In this document: positions 1-6,992 of the stretch, in pieces
Numbering within the stretch: the first letter of the stretch is position 1
Layout: the number at the start of each line of letters is the position of its first letter
Assembly (NCBI GenBank): GCA_022574315.1
Contig: JACZSH010000078.1
Coordinates: forward strand, 1-6,992
Direction: 5' to 3'
From: Chloroflexota bacterium
Lineage (GTDB): Bacteria > Chloroflexota > Dehalococcoidia > Dehalococcoidales > RBG-16-60-22
Length of the DNA stretch: 6,992 nucleotides
The notes under the pieces: model-generated
Databases searched by the model: none
What the model was told of the DNA's origin: nothing
What the model saw: only the letters and a program-made list of their open reading frames with translations
Translations under genes and position numbers: made by a program

Positions 1-27
1 CTCACTATAATTTGATAAATAATAACG

Positions 28-726
28 CTACCGCAGCGCCGGTTCAGGTTCGACGGGAATACTCAGGTGACCACCCGCCGCCAGGTGGGCGAGCCGGGTC
101 GGCTCCGGCAAACGGTAACCCCGGCAACAGTCCATGACCATCCGGATGGCGTGCCTAAGGTCTATCCGGTGACCGATGGAGACGTAAAGAGGCTTGACGC
201 CATGCCTGGTGCGTAAAACCGCGCCGATAACTTCACCGCCATCAACCAGTTCAGCATAGCTGCCCGGTTCAATACCGGCTATCTCATGACCACCGCACAA
301 CCGGGACTTGGCGCAGCCGATGGTCGGTACATTCAGAAATAGTCCCAGGTGCGAGGCGAGGCCCAGGCGGCGGGGGTGGGCAATCCCCTGGCCATCGACC
401 ATGATGAGGTCCGGAACAACCTCAAGCCGTTCACAGGCCGCCAGTATCAGAGGCGCCTCCCGGAAAGACAGCAGCCCCGGGATATAGGGAAAGTTGAGTC
501 TTCCCTTGACTACCCTGATTTCCACCGGTTTGAGCTCCGGGTAGCTCATGACGACGACGGCAGCAGTGGCCATTTCCTGAAATCGACCGGCCGAAATATC
601 CACGCCGGCGATATACCGGACACTGTCTGCCTCACCCGTCCGGCGCACCTTTTCGGCCAGTTTCTGCTGTAACTCCAGAGCCTCCGCCCGGTCGACTCGC
701 CAGTGGTGCAAATAGGCTGCCTTCAT
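28..726 (-). CDS. nfi: Endonuclease V (deoxyinosine 3' endonuclease)
   Basis: This 232-residue protein is endonuclease V, a cytoplasmic repair enzyme that nicks DNA near deoxyinosine, the product of adenine deamination. The family's metal-binding acids are visible: D43 in YIAGVDIS, E90 in FREAP and D111 in VDGQGIAHPRR. The PYIPG segment (80-84) carries the tyrosine of the strand-separating wedge, and K140 lies in the CAKSRL motif. GYRLPEPTR (203-211) is the usual C-terminal signature. Length matches the family (about 220-230). The ATG at 726 is chosen because the N-terminal LHHWRVDRAEALELQQ stretch resembles the start of thermophile homologues as I recall them. No Shine-Dalgarno precedes this ATG; a strong promoter lies immediately upstream, so the mRNA is probably leaderless. 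The gene is monocistronic within the window and divergent from rpsP. Identity is secure. Confidence 0.97.
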   Translation of the reverse strand: MKAAYLHHWRVDRAEALELQQKLAEKVRRTGEADSVRYIAGVDISAGRFQEMATAAVVVMSYPELKPVEIRVVKGRLNFPYIPGLLSFREAPLILAACERLEVVPDLIMVDGQGIAHPRRLGLASHLGLFLNVPTIGCAKSRLCGGHEIAGIEPGSYAELVDGGEVIGAVLRTRHGVKPLYVSIGHRIDLRHAIRMVMDCCRGYRLPEPTRLAHLAAGGHLSIPVEPEPALR

Positions 727-732
727 ACTCAG

Positions 733-761
733 ATTATAGCCTCAATATTGCCGGGTGGCAA
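733..761 (-). promoter_or_regulatory. Sigma-70-type promoter for nfi, predicted leaderless
   Basis: Reading leftward, the -35 box is TTGCCA (761-756, five of six consensus bases). It is followed by exactly 17 bases and a perfect TATAAT (738-733). Six bases (CTGAGT) separate the -10 from the nfi ATG at 726, so the expected transcription start falls on or next to the A of the start codon. Box quality and spacing are read directly; the transcription start is inferred. Confidence 0.8.
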
Positions 762-766
762 CTATT
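744..766. repeat. Imperfect inverted repeat over the nfi -35 box
   Basis: TTGCC (748-752) and GGCAA (757-761) form a perfect 5-bp dyad around GGGT. AATA and TATT extend it outward if C762 is bulged. The right half overlaps the nfi -35 box, so it could be a small operator. It is short enough to be chance, and no regulator gene lies nearby. Confidence 0.3.
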
Positions 767-778
767 TAACATCTGCCA

Positions 779-807
779 TTGACAGCCAGGCGTTAATGGT
801 GCATAAT
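779..807 (+). promoter_or_regulatory. Sigma-70-type promoter for rpsP-khpA(-rimM)
   Basis: A perfect TTGACA -35 (779-784) is followed by 17 bases and CATAAT (802-807, five of six consensus bases). Transcription should begin near 813-815, giving a 5' leader of about 19 bases that contains the purine-rich ribosome site AAGAAGG (816-822) ahead of the rpsP ATG. The near-consensus match suits a highly expressed ribosomal protein gene. Its -35 lies 17 bases from the -35 of the divergent nfi promoter. Confidence 0.87.
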
Positions 808-832
808 GTGAGGAAAAGAAGGCTGGGTAAGC

Positions 833-1108
833 ATGGTAAAAATCAGGTTACGACGCGTTGGCGCCAAGGGACAACCGAGCTATCGGTTGGTAGTAGCCGA
901 CGTCAGGTCGCCCCGGGACGGCGCTTTTATCGCCACCATCGGACACTACAATCCGCGCACCGACCCGGAAACGGTGGTTATTAACGAGGACGCAGCACGA
1001 GACTGGTTAAGCAAGGGAGCTCAACCAACGGATACTGCCGCCAGACTGCTGACCAAGGCAGGCATCATTGTAAAGTCCAAAACAAGCAAGGAGAAAACCA
1101 AATCATGA
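833..1108 (+). CDS. rpsP: 30S ribosomal protein S16
   Basis: S16 is a small-subunit ribosomal protein that binds 16S rRNA and aids 30S assembly. The 91-residue product has the full family pattern: [20 protein letters not shown] at the start, then [11 protein letters not shown] (20-30), the [10 protein letters not shown] loop (36-45), the [11 protein letters not shown] motif (58-67) and LLTKAGI (72-78). A short lysine-rich tail ends the protein. The ATG at 833 is preceded by AAGAAGG at 816-822. The gene is first in a rightward operon under a near-consensus promoter, and its stop overlaps the khpA start as ATGA. The more usual upstream neighbour in many bacteria, ffh, is not here; nfi takes that side in the opposite direction. 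Confidence 0.98.
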   Translation: MVKIRLRRVGAKGQPSYRLVVADVRSPRDGAFIATIGHYNPRTDPETVVINEDAARDWLSKGAQPTDTAARLLTKAGIIVKSKTSKEKTKS

Positions 1109-1332
1109 AGGAACTCGTGGAATTCATTGCCAGATCGATCGTTGATGCGCCGGATGATGTCAAGGTTGAAGAGGAAATCACTGAGGAAGGCTTGACCCTC
1201 AAACTACAGGTGGCCGATGAAGACAAAGGCAGAGTCATTGGTAAGCAGGGTCGAATAGCCGAAGCGATACGAACTTTACTCCGGGTAAAAGCAGCCAAAG
1301 CCGCCACCAAGGTTAGATTAGAGATTATCTAA
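1105..1332 (+). CDS. khpA: Single KH-domain RNA-binding protein KhpA
   Basis: This 75-residue protein is one KH domain of the KhpA (YlqC) family, a small RNA-binding protein that in other bacteria partners KhpB and affects cell division and RNA metabolism. The nucleic-acid-binding GxxG loop is GKQG at 46-49, in the stretch [18 protein letters not shown], and the ends [10 protein letters not shown] and VRLEII are typical. The start ATG overlaps the rpsP stop (ATGA, 1105-1108), and AAGGAGA at 1088-1094 inside rpsP serves as the ribosome site, so the two genes should be translationally coupled. Placement between rpsP and rimM matches many Gram-positive and Chloroflexota genomes. No khpB partner is present in the window. 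The family assignment is firm; the cellular role here is inferred. Confidence 0.95.
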   Translation: MKELVEFIARSIVDAPDDVKVEEEITEEGLTLKLQVADEDKGRVIGKQGRIAEAIRTLLRVKAAKAATKVRLEII

Positions 1333-1374
1333 GACAAGTCATTTCTAAGATTTATTACCAGAAGATAAACATTA

Positions 1375-1415
1375 CCTCCCCTCTGGAGCCCAATCGATTC
1401 CAGATAGAGGGGGGG
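1375..1415 (+). repeat. Hairpin 1 in the khpA-rimM gap
   Basis: TCTGGA (1382-1387) pairs with TCCAGA (1399-1404) around an 11-base loop containing ATCGAT. The preceding CCTCCCC (1375-1381) can pair with the G-run 1409-1415, including one U-G pair, across a 4-base TAGA bulge. Together this gives about 13 pairs. It is followed by GAAGC, not by T residues, so it is not an ordinary intrinsic terminator. The G-run is eight bases long (1409-1416). Confidence 0.55.
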
Positions 1416-1434
1416 GAAGCTATTATTCTCCCCG

Positions 1435-1456
1435 GGAACCTCGGCAAGGGGGTTCC
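1435..1456 (+). repeat. Hairpin 2 in the khpA-rimM gap
   Basis: GGAACCTC (1435-1442) pairs with GGGGTTCC (1449-1456) to give eight base pairs, one of them a U-G wobble, closed by the six-base loop GGCAAG. CGCTCTCAAAC follows rather than a T-tract, so termination is unlikely. It stands 63 bases before the rimM start. Confidence 0.5.
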
Positions 1457-1519
1457 GCTCTCAAACTGCCCGCCGATAAGTCCACCGGTCAAACCCCAAT
1501 CGACCACCCGTAAGCCGCC

Positions 1520-2044
1520 ATGAAAACGCCCGATTTGGAATTTATAACTGTCGGCCGTGTCCTGACCCCGTGGGGTGTCAGCGGCAAGATTAAAGTCTAT
1601 CCCGAGACTGATTTTCCACAGCGTTTTGTACCCGGCGCCGTGGTTTACGTTGACCGAAAGCCATTATCAATCGAGAGTGCTGAACCGCACCGCGGCAAGC
1701 TGATTATCAAGCTCAGCTCCGTAGATACCATTGATGAAGCCGGCAAACTCTGCGGAAAAACCCTGGAAATTGAACGTCGCCAGACCCAGCCTTTACCCGC
1801 CGGCAGTTATTACTATTTCCAGCTCATCGGGCTGGAGGTAAGGACTGGGCAAGGAGAAATACTGGGAGAAATCACCGAGATTATAACCACCGGCAGCAAT
1901 GATAATTACGTCGTTAGAAACGCCCAGGGAGAAATCCTCATTCCGGCCATTGCCGACGTGGTGAAATCAGTGGACCTTGAAAAAGGCGTGATGACGATTG
2001 AAGCGGTAGCCGGACTGCTCAGCCTGAACCAGAAAACGGTTTAG
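1520..2044 (+). CDS. rimM: Ribosome maturation factor RimM
   Basis: RimM binds S19 in the head of the 30S subunit and assists late maturation of 16S rRNA. The 174-residue product has the N-terminal RimM beta-barrel (about 8-90), opening with ITVGRVLTPWGVSGKIKV and containing the DEAGKLCGK motif (72-80). The linker YYYFQLIGLEV (97-107) leads into the C-terminal PRC-barrel-like domain (about 108-170), with ILIPAIADVV (139-148) and GLLSL (165-169). The ATG at 1520 is the most upstream possible start because an in-frame TAA lies at 1511-1513. No Shine-Dalgarno is visible before it. trmD and rplS, its usual followers, are absent: the transcript meets a terminator and the convergent atpC nine bases beyond the stop codon. 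The identity is secure. Confidence 0.97.
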   Translation: MKTPDLEFITVGRVLTPWGVSGKIKVYPETDFPQRFVPGAVVYVDRKPLSIESAEPHRGKLIIKLSSVDTIDEAGKLCGKTLEIERRQTQPLPAGSYYYFQLIGLEVRTGQGEILGEITEIITTGSNDNYVVRNAQGEILIPAIADVVKSVDLEKGVMTIEAVAGLLSLNQKTV

Positions 2045-2066
2045 CCGGTTTTTTCAGGCTCTTTTT
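2021..2066 (+). terminator. Intrinsic terminator of the rpsP-khpA-rimM unit, overlapping atpC end
   Basis: AGCCTGAA (2021-2028) pairs perfectly with TTCAGGCT (2053-2060). An inner stem of AAAAC plus GG (2033-2039) pairs with CC plus GTTTT, with G2047 bulged. TTTTT (2062-2066) follows. The hairpin begins inside the last rimM codons, and its 3' arm contains the complement of the atpC stop. On the minus strand the same hairpin forms but lacks a good T-tract, apart from TTTT in its inner arm, so it may terminate atp transcripts less efficiently or only protect their 3' end. Confidence 0.7.
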
Positions 2067-2479
2067 CGCCTTCTCCTGGCCATATCCGCCACCTTGAGTC
2101 GAACCAGCGACCGCCGGAGCGAGGCTTCCGCCAGGGATTCATCCGCACCGGTTTGCCCCTTTTCACTCAGTCGTTCCTGTGCCCGGCGCTTGGCTTCTTC
2201 GGCGCGGGCGACGTCAATCTCGTCGGCCCTTTCCGCGCTGTCCGCCAGCACCACCACCTTATCCGGGCGAACTTCCAGGAAACCACCGGATATCGCCAGA
2301 GACACCTCCTGGCCGCCTTTTTTAATCCGCAGCTCACCGGCCTGCAAGGTGGTCATCAGAGGGGTATGATGCGGTAAAATCCCCAGTTGGCCCTGAACGC
2401 CCGGGGCGATAACCATTTCTACGTCTTCAGAGTAGACGGCCCGCTCGGCGGTGACAATATCAAGTCTGATACTGGACAT
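2054..2479 (-). CDS. atpC: F1Fo ATP synthase epsilon subunit
   Basis: Epsilon is the central-stalk subunit that joins gamma to the c-ring and can inhibit ATP hydrolysis. The 141-residue product has the N-terminal beta-sandwich with [12 protein letters not shown] (30-41) and SGGFLEV (64-70). A C-terminal helical hairpin follows (about 88-135). The sequence IDVARA (88-93) fits the I/L-D-x-x-R-A motif linked to ATP binding in Bacillus-type epsilon subunits. The protein ends in an arginine-rich tail (RRRRKR, 135-140). The ATG at 2479 is chosen because GAGGA lies eight bases upstream and it leaves a 4-base gap after the atpD TAG; an upstream ATG at 2524 would add 15 unrelated residues and overlap atpD. 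It is last in the atp operon and convergent with rimM. Confidence 0.96.
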   Translation of the reverse strand: MSSIRLDIVTAERAVYSEDVEMVIAPGVQGQLGILPHHTPLMTTLQAGELRIKKGGQEVSLAISGGFLEVRPDKVVVLADSAERADEIDVARAEEAKRRAQERLSEKGQTGADESLAEASLRRSLVRLKVADMARRRRKRA

Positions 2480-2483
2480 CAAT

Positions 2484-4746
<2,263 letters not shown>

Positions 4747-4754
4747 ACCCCCGT

Positions 4755-6281
4755 CTAGCTCCCTTCAACTAAAATTGAAAAGTCTTTTTTAAACTCCAGA
4801 ATGGCCGCCTTCAGCGACTCTTCCGTCTCGCCGGCAATTTCTTTAGTGCTGACGATAGCTTTACCGATTTCAGGGTAAGTATTTTCCATAAAATCGTAAA
4901 GGCCGACTTCAAATTGGGACAGCTTACCAACCGGCACGTCATCAAGATAGCCGTTGATAGCCGCGTACAGAATCATGACCTGCTTCTCAACGGGCACCGG
5001 CACAAACTGGGATTGCTTCAGTATTTCCGTAATCCGCTGTCCCCGGTCAAGCTGTGCCCGGGTCGTCTTGTCCAGCTCACTGGTACCGAACTGGGCGAAG
5101 GCGGCCAGCTCCCGGTACTGGGCCAGTTCCAGCCTCAGTTTACCCGCCACCTGTTTCATGGCCTTGGTCTGGGCGGCGCTGCCCACCCGGGACACTGACA
5201 GTCCCACATTTATCGCCGGCCTGATGCCGGCGTTGAACAGGTCCGCCTCCAGGTATATCTGGCCATCAGTAATCGAGATGACATTGGTCGGGATGTAGGC
5301 CGACATGTCACCCGCCTGAGTTTCAATTATGGGCAGGGCGGTCAGTGAACCGCCCCCGTATTCGTCAGCGTATTTAGCGGCTCTTTCCAGCAGCCGACTG
5401 TGCAGGTAAAAGACATCGCCCGGGTAAGCTTCACGTCCCGGGGGACGGTGCAGCAGCAGCGACATCTGACGATAAGCCCAGGCATGCTTGGAAAGGTCAT
5501 CGTAGACGATCAGAACGTCATTCCCCTGCTCCATAAATTCTTCACCCATGGCGCAGCCGGAGTAAGGCGCCAGGTATTGCAGCGCCACCGAATCGGCAGC
5601 GTTAGCCGCCACCACGATGGTATGTTTCATGGCTCCGTAAGATTCCAGGGTGGACACCACCTGCGCCACCTTGGCCGCTTTCTGCCCGATGGCAACGTAG
5701 ATGCAGATTAAATCGCCATCTTTTTGATTAATAATAGTATCAAGGGCGATGGCCGTTTTTCCGGTTGACCGGTCACCGATAATGAGTTCCCGCTGTCCTC
5801 TACCCAGGGGAATCATGCTGTCTACCGCCTTGATACCGGTCTGCACCGGTGTATCCACTGACTGCCGCAGCACCACGTTGGGCGCCACGCGCTCCACGGG
5901 CCGGTTCTGGGTTGTCTTCACGGGTCCTTTACCGTCCAGGGGACGACCCAGAGAATCGACTACCCGGCCGATAAGCGCATTGCCCACGGGCACCTCGGCA
6001 ATCCGACCCGTGCTCCGCACTTCATCGCCTTCTTTAATCCGGGTATAGTCACCCAGGACAATGGCGGCGACGCTGTCTTCTTCCAGATTCAGGGCAATTC
6101 CCATAATATCATTGGGAAACTGGAGCAGCTCGTTGTACTTGACCGCCGCCAGCCCGTGAATACGGGCAATGCCGTCGCCAATCTCAATCACGGTGCCCAC
6201 GTCTACCATGCTTACCGCCGAGCCAAACTGTTCAATCTGCTGCTTGATTACCGAAACGATATTTTGTCCTTTTGTCGTCAA
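4755..6281 (-). CDS. atpA: F1Fo ATP synthase alpha subunit
   Basis: Alpha holds the non-catalytic nucleotide sites and completes the catalytic ones. The 508-residue protein is of usual length. The N-terminal region (1-30) binds delta and precedes the barrel domain, which contains the [14 protein letters not shown] stretch (75-88). The P-loop is GDRSTGKT (169-176), where most homologues have [16 protein letters not shown] (256-263) is Walker [21 protein letters not shown] (279-298) is a family signature. [10 protein letters not shown] (362-371) supplies R365, the arginine that reaches into the catalytic site of beta. The start is TTG at 6281: an in-frame TAG lies at 6294-6296, no ATG or GTG intervenes, AGGAGG is well placed, and the next ATG (codon 25) would delete conserved sequence. 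It follows atpH by 52 bases and precedes atpG by 8. Confidence 0.98.
   Translation of the reverse strand: MTTKGQNIVSVIKQQIEQFGSAVSMVDVGTVIEIGDGIARIHGLAAVKYNELLQFPNDIMGIALNLEEDSVAAIVLGDYTRIKEGDEVRSTGRIAEVPVGNALIGRVVDSLGRPLDGKGPVKTTQNRPVERVAPNVVLRQSVDTPVQTGIKAVDSMIPLGRGQRELIIGDRSTGKTAIALDTIINQKDGDLICIYVAIGQKAAKVAQVVSTLESYGAMKHTIVVAANAADSVALQYLAPYSGCAMGEEFMEQGNDVLIVYDDLSKHAWAYRQMSLLLHRPPGREAYPGDVFYLHSRLLERAAKYADEYGGGSLTALPIIETQAGDMSAYIPTNVISITDGQIYLEADLFNAGIRPAINVGLSVSRVGSAAQTKAMKQVAGKLRLELAQYRELAAFAQFGTSELDKTTRAQLDRGQRITEILKQSQFVPVPVEKQVMILYAAINGYLDDVPVGKLSQFEVGLYDFMENTYPEIGKAIVSTKEIAGETEESLKAAILEFKKDFSILVEGS
4759..4765 (-). promoter_or_regulatory. Ribosome binding site for atpG (TTG start)
   Basis: AAGGGAG, read leftward, lies 12 bases before the TTG at 4746, spanning the end of atpA just upstream of its stop codon. 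The spacing is longer than usual, so initiation probably depends partly on coupling to atpA translation. Confidence 0.5.
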
Positions 6282-6289
6282 CCTGTCTT

Positions 6290-6295
6290 CCTCCT
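6290..6295 (-). promoter_or_regulatory. Ribosome binding site fixing the atpA TTG start
   Basis: A perfect AGGAGG (read leftward) lies eight bases before the TTG at 6281, in the 52-base atpH-atpA gap. With the in-frame TAG at 6294-6296 it leaves TTG as the only credible start codon. Confidence 0.85.
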
Positions 6296-6333
6296 ATCCT
6301 GATGACCAAACCAAGTCCACTGCGAGATGGTTT

Positions 6334-6873
6334 TTATAACTTCGCGTTCATCAATTCCCTTTTTAGAGCCGCCAGTTTGCTCCGGGTGCTGCCGTCCAGC
6401 AGCTTACCGCCAATCCTGGCGACGACGCCGCCGATTAAGCCGGGATCCAGACTGTACTTAATGATTACTTTCTTACCGACGACAGCACCGAGATGTTCGG
6501 CCAACCTCGCTTTGTCTTTATCATCGAGCGGGACGGCCGTAGTTACCTCGGCCATTTCAATACCCCGATAGCTGTCCAAGCGACGCCGGTAGTCATCCGC
6601 GATGTCACCAATCATCGACAGGCTATCCCGGGTAACCAGTAAAAGCACCAGGTTCAGCGCCAGCGGGTTGATACCCTCCAGTGATTCGGACAGTATCCCG
6701 GCTTTATCTTCAAAAGGTAGCCGGGGGCTTGCCAGCAAAGTCGCAATTTCCGCGTCACCAACCATGGCAACGGCCTTGGCCAGGTCAGACTGCCACCTGT
6801 CCAGTTCTTTTGCCTGCAGCGCCATCTCAAACACTGCCTGAGCATAGCGTCTGGCATAAGTTTTATTCGCCAT
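6334..6873 (-). CDS. atpH: F1Fo ATP synthase delta subunit
   Basis: Delta links the top of F1 to the peripheral b-stalk and belongs to the stator. The 179-residue product begins with YARRYAQAVFEMA (6-18), the usual N-terminal helix signature, and has a helical N-terminal domain up to about residue 105. The C-terminal domain includes LIGGVVARIGGKLLDGSTRS (145-164), the most conserved delta motif, which identifies the family. Length is typical (about 175-185). The ATG at 6873 has AAGGAAG a few bases upstream, in the 23-base gap after atpF. The gene lies in the standard F-H-A order. Delta is one of the least conserved F1 subunits, but motif and context make the assignment safe. Confidence 0.96.
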   Translation of the reverse strand: MANKTYARRYAQAVFEMALQAKELDRWQSDLAKAVAMVGDAEIATLLASPRLPFEDKAGILSESLEGINPLALNLVLLLVTRDSLSMIGDIADDYRRRLDSYRGIEMAEVTTAVPLDDKDKARLAEHLGAVVGKKVIIKYSLDPGLIGGVVARIGGKLLDGSTRSKLAALKRELMNAKL

Positions 6874-6896
6874 TACACTTCCTTAGCGATAGCACC

Positions 6897-6992
6897 TTAC
6901 TCTCTTTTCAGAGCTTCGCTCTCGGCCAGCACTTTATCAATCAGCCGGCGATGGGCTGGCTTGTCCAGCGACTGGTCGATAACTTTCTCCGC
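6897..6992 (-). CDS. atpF: F1Fo ATP synthase subunit b, C-terminal end (partial)
   Basis: Only the last 31 codons and the TAA stop (6899-6897) lie in the window; the rest continues past the right edge. The visible peptide starts AEKVIDQSLDKPAHRRLIDK and ends in ALKRE. This matches the C-terminal end of many b subunits, where an AxxVIxxSLD segment followed by a HRxLID segment binds delta. The b subunit is a membrane-anchored peripheral-stalk protein, but its membrane helix and coiled coil are outside the window. The frame runs open to base 6992. Position directly before atpH supports the call. The short length is the only limit on confidence. Confidence 0.88.
   Translation of the reverse strand, partial: AEKVIDQSLDKPAHRRLIDKVLAESEALKRE

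Larger units (their letters stand above)
1333..1519 (+). promoter_or_regulatory. Structured 187-base gap before rimM
   Basis: This intergenic stretch holds no ATG on the plus strand and no plausible small gene. It contains two GC-rich hairpins (1375-1415 and 1435-1456) followed by an unstructured, pyrimidine-rich segment from about 1458 to the rimM ATG. I see no T-tract after either hairpin, no convincing promoter (TATTAT at 1421-1426 lacks a -35 box) and no Shine-Dalgarno. It may be a cis-acting leader controlling rimM or an mRNA processing or stability element. I recognise no known riboswitch or ribosomal-protein leader. Confidence 0.45.

Noticed and set aside
6..11. TATAAT on the plus strand near the left edge
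   Set aside because: It would drive transcription antisense to nfi. No -35 can be seen because the window begins there, and the stretch is simply AT-rich.
1065..1310. An 81-codon minus-strand frame opposite khpA
   Set aside because: It covers the end of rpsP and nearly all of khpA, both well-conserved genes, and its serine-rich translation is typical of an antisense shadow.
1421..1426. TATTAT as a possible -10 of a rimM-specific promoter
   Set aside because: The sequence 17 bases upstream (TTCCAG) is a poor -35 and is part of hairpin 1, so there is too little support for a call.

Overview
The window is a compact, ordinary bacterial chromosome segment with no mobile elements, CRISPR arrays or RNA genes that I can see. 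It holds ten genes: a minus-strand DNA-repair gene (endonuclease V), a plus-strand translation cluster (rpsP, khpA, rimM), and the distal part of an F1Fo ATP synthase operon on the minus strand (end of atpF, then atpH, atpA, atpG, atpD, atpC). The organism is a bacterium. The order rpsP-khpA-rimM and the general look of the F1 subunits suit Chloroflexota (perhaps Dehalococcoidia) or a Gram-positive-like lineage. That placement is a weak inference, because no marker here is decisive without a tree.

Layout. Bases 1-27 are AT-rich and hold no gene. Endonuclease V runs leftward from 726 to 28. Bases 727-832 form a back-to-back promoter region. The rightward promoter for rpsP is TTGACA, 17 bp, CATAAT. 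The leftward promoter for nfi is TTGCCA, 17 bp, TATAAT, placed so that transcription should start at or next to the nfi ATG, which predicts a leaderless mRNA. rpsP and khpA overlap by the four bases ATGA and are clearly translationally coupled. A 187-base gap (1333-1519) then holds two GC-rich hairpins and leads into rimM, which has no visible Shine-Dalgarno sequence. The usual downstream partners trmD and rplS are absent. rimM instead ends in a hairpin plus T-tract that also contains the stop codon of the convergent atpC gene.

The ATP synthase genes are tightly packed (gaps of 23, 52, 8, 13 and 4 bases) and in the standard order F-H-A-G-D-C. Their promoter and the membrane subunits atpB, atpE and most of atpF lie beyond the right edge. 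All catalytic motifs are intact. atpA and atpG must both start at TTG. Initiation signals differ between the subunits: AGGAGG with ATG for beta, AGGAGG with TTG for alpha, and a weaker, distant site with TTG for gamma. This may help set subunit stoichiometry.

I did not find an undescribed system. The parts most worth a second look are the predicted leaderless nfi transcript, the structured rimM leader without a Shine-Dalgarno sequence, and the terminator shared by the convergent genes.
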